DNA of 64,000 nucleotides from Dryomyza anilis (Eukaryota; Arthropoda; Insecta; Diptera; Dryomyzidae), in NCBI GenBank assembly GCA_951804985.1, contig OX638131.1, positions 39,091,544-39,155,543 on the forward strand, given 5' to 3'. Below, in pieces: positions 19,932 to 30,047 of this stretch. Position 1 is the stretch's first letter. Each line of letters begins with the position of its first letter. The position numbers and the translations under genes were made by a program. The notes below the pieces were generated by a model. It saw only the letters and a program-made list of their open reading frames with translations, was not told where the DNA came from and did no database searches.

Positions 19932-21230
19932 AGGACTGCGTCGAATAAAATTGTCCGTTACATATCTTCCCATAATGTGCAAAAAATTGCAAGATTCAAA
20001 TTAAAAAAAATTGATCATAGTAGCTCTTAATTAAATGGCAGAAAATAATTTGTGTCAGTTATAGTCAATACAAAATTTATTTAACGCGAAAATGGCAAAC
20101 GAAGTGGAAGTGCGAGAAAATATAATTAAAATTTTTAAAAAACAACCTAGTTGGTCTTTTAAAAAAATTGTCAAGGACGTTCGGGCTAACCCTAAGACCA
20201 TTTCTCGCGTTATCAACCGCTTTAAGGAATCAGTATTGATCTGAGTATTGATCAGAAGAAAGGTTCTGGTAAAAAAAGACCCACATGATCGTGAAAAGTC
20301 GAAGAAGGCTGTGAATATTTTAAACAAAGATCCAAGCATATCCTGAAGGAAATTGGCGAGAAAGGCGGATTACTTAGAATTTTTCGAGCGCAGGACTAAG
20401 AAAGATGCTGGGCTGAAGACGTACAAAGTCCAAAAAGTTACGGATAGAAATGCCGTCAAGAATGAAACCGCAAAACAACGAGCTAAAAAGCTGAACCAAG
20501 ATTTTTTAAAAAAATTCGATTGCTGCATAATGGACGACGAAACTTATGTTTTAGCGGACTTTTCTCAGCTACCTGGGCAGGAATTTTATACAGCCGATTC
20601 TCGAGGAAATGTCGCTGAAAAATTCAAATAAAAAAAAATGACAAAATTACCAAAGAAATTCCTTGTTTGGAAGGTAATTTGCAGTTGTGGAAAATGTAGC
20701 AGCTCATTCGTGACATCGAGTACAATTAATAGCGAAATATATGTGAAGGAAAAGGTTTTGCTTCCATTTTTACGCCAACATGAAGTGTCCACATTTTTTT
20801 TGGCCTGACCTCGCTTCATGTCACTACAGCAAAACGGCCTTAGAGTGGATCCAACAAAATGCAGTGATTTTGGTGCCTAAAGAAGCCAATCCACCAAACT
20901 GTCCAGAACTCAGGCCGATTGAGAGATACTGGGCTTTTGTAAAAAGGGAGATGAAGACAACAAAAAAAGTGGCCAAAGACCTTCAAGACTTTAAAAGAAA
21001 GTGGTCTTCAGCAGCTGTGAGGGTGTCGGACACTACCATTACAACATTAATGGAAGGGGTTCCGGAAAAATAAAACTTTTTGTTAAAAAATATTAATTTC
21101 TGGTTTTTTATACTTTTTTAAAATCTAAAAATAATTTGCAAAATAAAATATTTTATTCAATAAAAATTCGATTACTAGATTTCTAGATTTTTTCATTTTT
21201 GTAGTGGACAATTTTATTCGACGCAGTCCT
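19932..21230 (+). mobile_element. Tc1/mariner element of DD37E type, decayed
   Basis: The 1299-bp element is flanked by TA (19930-19931, 21231-21232). Its inverted ends are AGGACTGCGTCGAATAAAAT and the exact inverse at 21211-21230, and the repeat continues for about 25 bp. Length and architecture are those of a full-length Tc1-like element. It holds one decayed transposase. Confidence 0.9.
20092..21073 (+). pseudogene. DD37E Tc1-type transposase pseudogene
   Basis: The ATG at 20092 opens an N-terminal helix-turn-helix region (SWSFKKIVKDVRANPKTISR). The catalytic core follows: the first Asp in CCIMDDETYVLADF, the second in FFWPDLASCHYSK, and the Glu in CPELRPIERYWAF. The last two are separated by 37 residues, as in mosquito-type DD37E transposons. 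Stop codons in the main frame lie at 20242-20244, 20344-20346 and 20629-20631, and a frameshift near 20795 separates the last third. The product would have been about 325 residues, normal for the family. It is not functional as written. Confidence 0.88.
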
Positions 21231-21232
21231 TA

Positions 21233-21549
21233 GTTCAAAAGTTATTTTTGGTGGAAGAATTTGTTTAAGTACCGCCAATTACTGTTAATACCAAATAGTG
21301 GCTGTTTGTGAAGTTTCCAATTCATCCGTAAAGTACTGAACTCAAAATAGGAATAATAGATGGAAATAAAATTATTAGGTATAAATAAAATATATGTAAT
21401 AAAAATAACATAAAAGTTTAAGTTTATAATTATAATTATATAATATAAATAAAAAAAGTGTAATTTAAAAATAGGGAAAAAACGAATATTGTCTAAAGAA
21501 GATATTAGCACTAAATTTATTATTTTTATAATAAAATTAAATGTAATCA
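21233..21549. other. A+T-rich non-coding DNA
   Basis: Nothing is recognised. It is dominated by TAATTATAATTATA-like low complexity around 21420-21460. Confidence 0.5.
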
Positions 21550-21782
21550 TAAATATGTTTACATGTAAATAAAATGTTTTTCACAATCAAACATACATAT
21601 GTTTGTCAGATCGCCGAAAATTATTTATTCTGAACATACTTTTTTAATGAAAACAAACATTTCTTTGGCTGTTATTATAATAATATTTGGCAACGAAATA
21701 ATACTTTTGTTTGCATAAAGCTCCAAAGATATATGTAATGCCTGCAAAATTATGTTTGGGAAAGCCCGTTTCTTGCAGCGTG
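21550..21782 (-). mobile_element. Family C element, partial inverted copy
   Basis: On the minus strand this begins CACGCTGCAAGAAACGGGCT and then CCCAAACATAATTTTGCAGG, matching the start of the longer element at 46084. TA follows its end (21783-21784). The opposite end is not recognised. Confidence 0.6.
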
Positions 21783-21784
21783 TA

Positions 21785-22589
21785 AGAAGTCAGAGTCCGG
21801 TGCTCATTTTTCTCTTTAAGTGGTTAAGCTTTTTTGGAAATATTTTTAAATTTAGTGATTTTAATTTCTATTCCTCCAACTACTAATTATGTGATTTATT
21901 TACAGACAAAAAATGTTTTTTTATATTTAGTGAGCACCAGAGACTCATAGAATATCAACTCGAATATCAGCTCAAAAAAATGCTAAAACTGGTAAAAGAG
22001 CGTTGGAATTTTTCTAAAAAAAAATGAGATTTAAAATATTGCTACGACAATAATATCCAAGATATTACAATGCTTGTGTGTCACGTATGAACATCTGAGG
22101 CTCACTTCAGTGAAATTGTAACTTTTTAAATTATGAGAATTACGGTTAAATAATATGTAGTCTTTTTATGAAATTTAAATAAATACAGAATGTACTCAAA
22201 TTAAATGCAGATAATAGGTTATAAATATATATTTCAGTAATTAAATTCTTCATAGCATAAAAACTAAATTAATATTTTATTCTAAAACGATTAAACGATT
22301 ATTCCTGAACAAGTCTTCTAAAATTCATTAAACATTTAAACTATTCTGATAAGTATTTGAACTGACACAAAAATGATATTATTTTAACCACCTACTATAA
22401 TTCAATATATGTTTGGTCATATCGTTTTATTAAAAACCTAAGAATTATATTCTGAAAATATAATACTGTCTATATTCGTTTTAAAGCAATTATTTAACTA
22501 TTAAACAATTGCATTAATTTTGCATACATTTAATGCAAATATTCTTGCATAAACGTATTAAATTCAGTTTTGGTGGCAAATGCTAATTT
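21785..22589. other. A+T-rich non-coding DNA
   Basis: No exon, RNA gene or complete repeat is recognised. Confidence 0.45.
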
Positions 22590-23040
22590 CTTCGTTTGTT
22601 TGGCTGCATTTGTCATTCCAGCGGAAGCGGAAGTGAAGTCGCTCCATGCCGACTGCAGCACTGCACTGCACTGTCTTCCTCCATCTTCCTGCTGTGTCTA
22701 AGCATGAAATTTAAAACAGATTTTGTCATAAGTAGATTTCCTCAAGGAAAATGTCTGTTTTCATATTCAGATTTGCTGTTGTTTTTGTGGCTGCAGTTGT
22801 TTTTGGTTGTGATGTTAATGTACTTGTTGTATGTGTTGCTGTTGTGTTGACAAACCAACAATGGATTGTATTCCCCCTGCACACTTTTGCATTTGCATTG
22901 TACTACGTAACATTTGCATCTGAAATGTGTGTTTTTGTTTTTGCATCAAGATGTTGTACAAAATGGTGTCACACGAACCGTCCGGATGCAAAGTGAAAAA
23001 TTCAAAATTCTAACACTTTGCCACAACAATTCATAATTCA
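22590..23040. other. Less A+T-rich island, possibly unique host sequence
   Basis: This stretch is less A+T-rich than its neighbours and shows no similarity to the repeat families in the window. It contains GAAGCGGAAGTGAAGTCGC and CTGCAGCACTGCACTGCACT, then TTG/GTT-rich sequence. Open frames at 22596-22850 and 22751-22996 have no recognisable domain and no conserved-looking splice context, so no gene is called. It could be a regulatory region. Confidence 0.3.
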
Positions 23041-23689
23041 TAATAAACAATGCAACGCATAGGGCAACCCGGTTGGAAAATATACTAAAAAAAACATTGC
23101 TTTTGAATATGAATTATTTTAAATTTAGAGTCGTATATTTGTGATCTAAGCTATATTTCTCAAAAAGAACTTTTAGAAATATTGGATATTTTGCAGCAAG
23201 AACAATATTTAATCTTTAAGGTCGATTTTTCGATGCAAAAACAAGAACAGCACAACAATAACAAAAGCTCAACATGTCTTAGATTTAAAAAATTCCCAAT
23301 TCTTACACTTTGGTACAACAATTCACATTTCATAATAATAAAAGCATACTGAACTGTAGAATTTTTTTTCTTACTTCGCTTTTCAACAAGAAATAATTAA
23401 ATATTTAAAATCTTTTGTATTAAATGCAAAGAGAGTATTTTATTTATGGCATAAGCTATATTTTTTACATAGAAGAACTATATTTACCTTTCGAGAACAA
23501 AAACAAGATCGATTTGCCGATGCAAGAACCAGCCTTGCAATATCAAGTTCAAAAACAAGTCTACCAAATGTTGTTCTTTCATTTGAAATGTCCTTCTTAA
23601 AAAGAATATAACGAAGTAACTGGACCTGTACACGACTCGTGCAAAGATTTTTTATTATTTATTTTCGATAGTCTAATTGAGTTTGTTTG
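23041..23689. other. Non-coding DNA with a local duplicate
   Basis: TTCATAATTCATAATAAACA near 23030 is echoed near 23320 by TTCACATTTCATAATAATAA. The words AAAACAAGAACAGCA (23240) and AAAACAAGATCG (23498) also recur, suggesting an old duplication of about 290 bp. No gene is seen. Confidence 0.4.
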
Positions 23690-24765
23690 GTGAGTTCTAC
23701 TATATATTCCATTGTGTTTTACTTTTTTGTGTTTTTGCTTTTATTTTTAATTTTGTTTTTTGCTTTTGTGCCCTTGCTTTTTTTTTTTTGTGTTTTTGCT
23801 TTTTTTTTTGATTTTATTTTTGTGTTTTTGTTTATGTGTTTTTGCTTTTGTTTTTGTGTTTGTGTTTTGGATTTTGTGTTTTGCTTTTGTGTTTTTTCTT
23901 TTATTTTTAATGTTGTGTTTTTGTTATTGTGTTTTGCTTTTATTTTTGTTTTTGATTTTGTGTTTAAGCTTTTGTGTTTTGCTTTTATGTTTTTGCTTTT
24001 GTGTTTTTGCTTTTATTTTTAATTTTGTGTTTTTGCTTTTGTGTCTTAGCTTTTCTTTTTGTGTTTTTGTGTTTTGGATTTTGTAGTTTTGCTTTTATTT
24101 TTCATTTTGTGTTTTGATTTAGTTTTTATGTTTTTGCTTTTCTTTTGTGATTTTGCTTTTGTTTATGTGTTTTTGCGTTTGTTTTTGTGTTTGCTTTTGT
24201 GTTTATGCTTTTCTTATTAATTTTGTGTTTTTACTTTTGTTTTTTGGCTTTTTATGTTGTGGTTGATTTTATTTTTGTATATTTGCTTTTAATTTTGTGC
24301 CTTTGCTTTTGTTTTTGTGTTTTTTCTTTTGTTTTTGTTTTTTGCTTTTGATTTTTGGTTTTTGGTTTTGTTTGTGTCTTTGCATTTGTGTTTTGCTTTA
24401 GTTTTTGCGTTTTGCTTTTGTGGATTTGCATTTGTGTTTTTCTTTTGTTATGGTGTTTTCTTTTGTGTTTATGGTTTTGTTTTTTGGTTTTGTTTTGATT
24501 ATGTGTTTTTCCTTTGTTTTGTTTTATTTTTGATTTTGCTTTTTCTTTAGTGTATTTGATTTTGATATTGTGTTTTGCTTTTGTTTTAGTGGTTCTGCTT
24601 TTGTTATTTGTATATGGCTTTGTTTTTGTAATACCATCTTTTGTTTATTTTTTTTTTCTTTTGTTTTTGTGTGATTGCTTTAGTTCCTGCTTTTGTTTTT
24701 TTTTATTTTTGTTTTTGTGTTTTTGCTTTTGTAATTTTTTTTTATATGAGTTTTTTGTATTATCG
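23690..24765 (+). repeat. TTTTTGCTTTTGTG minisatellite, about 1.1 kb
   Basis: It is an almost pure G/T-rich array with variable units such as TTTTTGCTTTTGTG. Hydrophobic open frames at 23687-24022, 23760-24086, 24317-24550 and 24514-24771 (Phe, Leu, Cys and Val only) are artefacts of composition. The complementary motif forms the array at 40800-41140. Confidence 0.9.
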
Positions 24766-24769
24766 TCTT

Positions 24770-24995
24770 AGCTGGTGTACGTCCCAAGTTATAACGCGTT
24801 GAAAGTTTATGTTGTATGGGAGGTGCCACGGCCCATAGTCCAATCCCGCCCATATATGTCACCCTCCGGACTCAATAGTATCCTGGTGCAAAATTTCATG
24901 ATGCTAGAACAGACTGACTGACTGACTGACTGACTGACTGACTGACTGACTGATTGACTGACAGACACACAGACAGACGGACCAAGGGTATGATA
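24770..24995 (+). mobile_element. Decayed mini-me-like fragment with expanded microsatellite
   Basis: It contains TATGGGAGGTGCCACGGCCC, as in other mini-me type pieces, then an expanded (GACT)n tract (24909-24965) running into ACAGACAGACGGACC. The core and (TA)n arms are eroded. Confidence 0.45.
24909..24965. repeat. (ACTG)n microsatellite
   Basis: About fourteen ACTG units with one TTGA interruption, followed by CAGACA units. Confidence 0.9.
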
Positions 24996-25863
24996 TGTAT
25001 CGATTTAAATATTGCAAATTGATCAGTTCTTTACCGAATTATTTAAAACCGCGTTTTGGCCTTGTTAGGAAGTTTTAGGCGGAAAATACTGAACGTATAG
25101 CGTTAAAATTGTGCATGTAGTTTTCTATTCATTAGTAGTATGGACAAACAAAATTTCATAATTAGTATCGAAATCGAGTTGTGAACGGAACATCGGGAAT
25201 ATTCCTATTTTAAAAAAAGGTTTCCCATTTTTAACCCCATTGTTTTAAATTTTATTCGTATCTTTATTCTGTCGTCGCATGAATTTCTTTCGAATGTAGA
25301 ATATATTTACGTAACTTAACCTTTCAGAAATACAAATATCCAAAAAAGCAATTTTCCATTAGTACGATTATATTTGTATTCACTCTAGAAATTGTGCATT
25401 TTAAAATATATTCATATTTGTGAATGCAACAATAAATATTGCATTTTAAAGAAATTAAATTTTAAATATTTAAAGCCACATATCAAATGAAAATGCACAC
25501 TATTTCCTCTAAGTAGCAAAATATAGTCAGAAGAAATAAAAACAAAGACATTGTTTGGTTTAGTTGGTTTGTGTTTTCGGTGTATTTGTCTGCTCCACAT
25601 TATTAACTGTTAATGTAGTAGTAAAAAGCCATAAAACAAAAAGCATTTTCCATTCACATTCAAAGAGTAGCAGGAACAACTCCAACAAAACAACAACAAA
25701 AAAAATGAAAAAAACAACTGTAAAAAAACTATTTGAAAAGAACTCAAACTGTACAAAAAATTCCACTTTGCAACTAACACACATGCATTTTTTATAATGT
25801 GTGCCACACGATGCCAATGTATTTATTTGCTAAAAACATATACAGATAAATATATAAAAAATA
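24996..25863. other. Non-coding A+T-rich DNA
   Basis: No element or exon is recognised. 25660-25760 is rich in AAC/AAA low complexity that produces short open frames. Confidence 0.45.
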
Positions 25864-26665
25864 CACTGATAAATAAATTATTCAAAATAAATACAAAGGT
25901 TCATTAGACTCGCATTAAAAAATTAAATCTGTTGAAAAATTACTACATCTGCATTTGTTTTGCTATATTCTGTATTTATTTAACTACATCAAAAAATTAT
26001 AAAAATTACTACATATGCTCATATTTTCAATATAGTAATGCTTTTAAATATGTTAATAAGTACTACATTTGCATATTTTTTACAGCATTCTGTATTTATT
26101 TAAAAGATAGGAACAAATAATGTATTCTCTCAAAAAGTACAGTCATAAACGCTTGTAAAATTATATTTCATATATAGAATAGTTCTCTGATGATAAATAT
26201 AGAAGTATAAACTACATATTATCGGTGATACTGCAAAACCGCCTCTTACAAAATAAATTTTGCAGAAGAAACAAAACTATTTTCAGTCTCAATTCTGCAC
26301 TTATTTCATACAAAATTAAGTATGTCATAACTTTTAATGGTATTTTTCTAATTTATTCGATCAACATATATCATTAAAAAACCGATTATAACACAAAGTT
26401 AGGCGTAATTTTCACATGCAGTTAGGCGGTTTTTAAGTATCATCGACGATATGCAACCTTTATCATCGTTTGTTATATGAGAGTTGAACTTAAAATAAAA
26501 TACAGAAATCAAAAACATAATTCAGTTTCCGAAATAGTCTCAAATACATTGTGTAGTAAATTCAAGTAAAATAAATACAAATGCATTTAAAAAGTATGAA
26601 AATACATTGTAACTATATTTTTTCGAAACAAATACAAAATTTTGACTTCATTAATTTTCTCGGTG
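25864..26665. mobile_element. Family M-like TA-flanked element with a nested MITE
   Basis: It starts CACTGATAAATAAA and ends ATTTTCTCGGTG, with TA outside both ends (25862-25863, 26666-26667). The interior has a direct repeat of about 80 bp (TTACTACATCTGCATTTG and ATTCTGTATTTATTTAA words, twice between 25938 and 26105). A family N MITE is inserted at 26228-26440. Confidence 0.6.
26228..26440. mobile_element. MITE family N, copy 2
   Basis: The ends ATACTGCAAAACCGCCTC and AGGCGGTTTTTAAGTAT match the copy at 2199-2413 in sequence and length (213 versus 215 bp). Confidence 0.7.
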
Positions 26666-26807
26666 TATGGTATATAAATGTGAACACGTTTGAAATGACT
26701 TAACTTCCAATTTCAACAGATCTGCATCAATAATGAAGTTTCTTATATTATTTATTTAGGAAATATGGAATTTTATAAGAAAAACCTCAGAAGCAATTCT
26801 AAACGAG

Positions 26808-27584
26808 TTGGGAAAGTTAGGTCACATGGGTAAGTTCGGTCACATGGGACGGATTTTTATAGTCGGTCGGGCCCGACTATGGAATACCCTACACCTCTGG
26901 TGGGGATATTAATGTGGGATATTTAATTGCATACCTTAAACCCTCAGAATATTATTCACTTATCAGAAATTTACGTCTTATATCCCCATTATTTTAAAAA
27001 TTGATATAAAAGTATAAAAACTAATAAATTAGAAAAGTGTAATTGGGTGGACCACGCCTATATTTAAAATGTTGTAACGCTAATATTTCATAAAATTGAT
27101 TTTAATAATTAACGGATCAAATTTCCACGATGAAAACCCGGGAAATGATGAAAAAAAAATGTAGGCGGATCACGCCCATTTTTGGACCACATATTTTTAG
27201 GTGAATTATAACAATATGTTTTAAATCTTGAATACTTTTCGAGTTATTAGTTCTTAAAGAGTTATATAAAAGTGACTTGTATGGGAGGTGGGCGTGTCTG
27301 TTGACCGATTTGGCTCATTTTCAAACTCAGTTCCTACTTTTGGCTAAAATATATTGAAATTTTATCGCATTCTGAGCAGTATTTCTCAAGTTATTCTGTA
27401 TTCGGACAGCAAGACAGCAAGACGGACAGACAGACAGACAGACGGACATGGCTAAAAGGACTCGGGTAGTGATGCTGATCAAGAATATATATACTTTTCC
27501 ATACCGCACACGCCTCCTAAGGGGCGTTACAATATATGCACAAAGTTAATATACCCTGTTCCTCATAGGTGTAGGGTATAAAAA
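26808..27584 (+). mobile_element. mini-me/Helentron-like element, copy 2
   Basis: It opens GAGTTGGGAAAGTTAGGTCA, passes a GTCGGTCGGGCCCGAC palindrome at about 26862, and ends ATACCCTGTTCCTCATAGGT then a TAGGGTATAAAA tail. The (GTCY)n arm lies at 27414-27449, the core at about 27450-27482 ending GATGCTGATCAAG, and the (TA)n at 27484-27494. It is more diverged from copy 1 than copies 3 and 4 are. Confidence 0.7.
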
Positions 27585-27705
27585 CTAATAAAAGAATTTT
27601 AAGAATTCGATAATTAAAATAAAGAGTTACATTACGCTATAAAATAACGACTATTTAGTTCAAGAATAGTTTAAAATACATTTAAAATGGTATATGGTAC
27701 CTATA

Positions 27706-28027
27706 CACAGAATAAAGATTTGTTGCGCCAACCAACTCTTTGCCCAACCAACTTATTCGGTTCTCTCAACCGATTAGTAGGTTGTTATTGTCAAAATAAA
27801 AAGAGTTGTAGTTTGTACTGCAACCACTTTCGAACTGTTTTAGAGCAATTTAGTACAGATTTAGAACCATTAGGTGTGTGTATTGACTAATATTTCTAGT
27901 GCATAGGCTAATATGGCAGTTCTGCCAGAAAATGTATAAACCATTCGATTTAACCGAATGAAATTGGTTGGTACAACTAACTTTTTGATTCTTTCAACCT
28001 CATGCCAAAAGAGAATTTTTCTGTGTG
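27706..28027. mobile_element. Element family L, main copy
   Basis: TA precedes the left end CACAGAATAAAGATTTG. The right end TTTTTCTGTGTG is followed by TA, giving similar but offset inverted ends. The middle has recurring words around CAACCAACTTATTCGG and GAAATTGGTTGGTACAACTA, themselves partly inverse. It is non-coding. Confidence 0.55.
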
Positions 28028-28329
28028 TAGTATTCCACGAACAATTTTCGTAGTGACTACGATTTTAAAGAAATTCGATCTATAGAATCCAATTTTTAAA
28101 GATTTTCATTTGAAGTGATATCGTAGATTTACCGATGTAGCTACGAGCACCAAACTTGTTATTTGCTCGATGAAAAAGATTTTGTGAAGAACTTTTTTTA
28201 GAATAATTTTTCAAACACGATTCAAACTTTCGATATAACTTCCATTTGTCCTTATTGAACTCTGCATAGAAAGAGTGACAAACTGCAACTATCTCGTTTT
28301 TTAATTGAAATAAATGTCAGACTACCTCC

Positions 28330-28440
28330 GGCCTCAGCGGTCCAGATTCGTGCTGAACTTGCATTGTAAAGATATCGGGTTCGAATTCCGGTTTGGGCAT
28401 GGGCACGTGTGATATTAACCACTGAAAAAAATATGTGTCG
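28330..28440 (+). mobile_element. tRNA-derived SINE, family 2, fragment
   Basis: It starts GGCCTCAGCGGTCC and has the B box GGTTCGAATTCC, followed by GGGCATGGGCACGTGTGATA. Head and body match the inverted copy at 41433-41621. The A-box part is mutated. Confidence 0.65.
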
Positions 28441-28676
28441 AAATATTGCAAGAAAAATTTATAACTACAATAAATTTTGATTTGTTTCATTGCCGTACGA
28501 CATTTAATGGTATTAATTAAATATTTTATTATATTAATTAATAAATTAATTGAACAAAAATTAAAGGAAATTAATACACACAATGAAAAAAATATATTTT
28601 TTATTTATTTTTTTTATTTTATTACTTTACTTGTTGTTCGAAGTTTGAACCAAGTTCACGTCACCAATAGAGCTAT

Positions 28677-29299
28677 ATATCGTCACTGTCATTTCAAAAG
28701 ACGAATTTGCATTTTTAAAAATGTTGGGAAATCTAATTTTAAAGTTTGAAGTGCTTTAAAAATTTATAAAATATAGTTTTTTTTTTCAATTTTTACGTTA
28801 TTTTGGTTTATTCGTCAATTATTATAACGTGTATAAAATATCTTTAGATTTGGACAACCTACTGAATTATAAATATTGATTTTGTGAGGCTATATCAGGA
28901 TAACGCATATATTTTTGTTTTTTATGCTATAACTTTTTATTAACGCAAGATAAAATAGTAATGTAAAAGCATTTATTGTTTGTTTTCAAAGCACCTTTCA
29001 ATTGGCATCATTATTTAAAAAATAATGTTCCCATTTGTTATTTGCCAGAAAAATGTTTAGCAAAACATTTTTAAAGAAAAGCTTGCATCAATAAAGAGTT
29101 TTAGCTAAAAAAAACGAAGAAATAGAAACAATTTAAAGTTCTTGTGATGCCTAAAAGGCGAATCTTTGCAATAACTCTTTATTTTAAAACACCTATCGAT
29201 TGATATCACTATCCAAAAAATTGCCAAATATTAAAAATACCAAAAAATATTTTTTGGTATGATAAGATAATCGATGTGATGAAAGGGAAATGCAAAACA
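28677..29299. mobile_element. TIR element, family E, copy 2
   Basis: The left end ATATCGTCACTGTCATTTC and the following AAAAATGTTGGGAAATC match the element at 32572. The interior has two TTTTTATTRRCGCAAGATAA-type blocks in inverse arrangement. The right end is not recognisable; a family D element starts at 29300 and may be inserted in it. Confidence 0.6.
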
Positions 29300-30047
29300 C
29301 ACTCAGAAGAAAATGTACCATTAAGTACTTTATGGTACGACCATTGATCTTATGGTTCATGTATTAATAGTTTTTTCTTTTTAAATCATAAGTTTTCTAA
29401 TTAATTCAATAGTATTTGAAAAATACACTACCATAAATTTAAATATTTCAATATTATTATTTTAAATAGAATAAATACCGTTGTTTTAATGGTTTCCTCC
29501 TATAATAATAAACGTGGTGTAAAAAAATATGAAACGAATACAAACATGTTCGTTTTGTACGTCATTCTGCGTGTTTACTCAAAATTGTCGCATGTATAAT
29601 GTGGCAACGGACTCAAAAATAACTGCAGACTCAAGTACTACAATCAATTATTGGAAACCAAAGCAAACATTAAATGTTTTATAATCTTTTGCAGCAAGAA
29701 GTGTCTTTTTATGTGTGTGTTGTAAAAGTGAATATCAATTTCGACATTTAAATAAAATCAATTATACAATAAATTAACTAAAATACATTTTTGTTTTAAT
29801 AAATTATTAGGAAAATGTAATTCAACTTTACCATATAATTAATAACACGTATCATTAAATTTGTATAGGTATTTCTTATTGTAATTAAAATATCACATTA
29901 TAAAATTTATGGTACAACCACACATTGTATTAACAGTTTCAATATTACTAAACTAATGGGACGCATCCTATTGACCAATTTTAATGGTATAAATTATTGT
30001 TTTTCTATTGAAATACTATCAATTTACCATGATTTTTTTCTGGGTGC
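29300..30047 (+). mobile_element. Non-autonomous TIR element, family D, copy 2
   Basis: It starts CACTCAGAAGAAAATGTACC and ends CATGATTTTTTTCTGGGTG. It is 748 bp and lacks an internal block of about 110 bp that is present in copy 1 around 4790-4930. There is no TA at its borders; both sides read CA. Confidence 0.75.

Noticed and set aside
20055..20339. Minus-strand 94-residue frame within the DD37E element
   Set aside because: It is the complement of the decayed transposase N-terminus and has no similarity of its own that I can recognise.
23687..24771. Four overlapping open frames rich in Phe, Leu, Cys and Val that look like membrane proteins
   Set aside because: They are translations of a G/T-rich minisatellite; amino-acid content is fixed by the repeat and no frame has a normal start context or domain.
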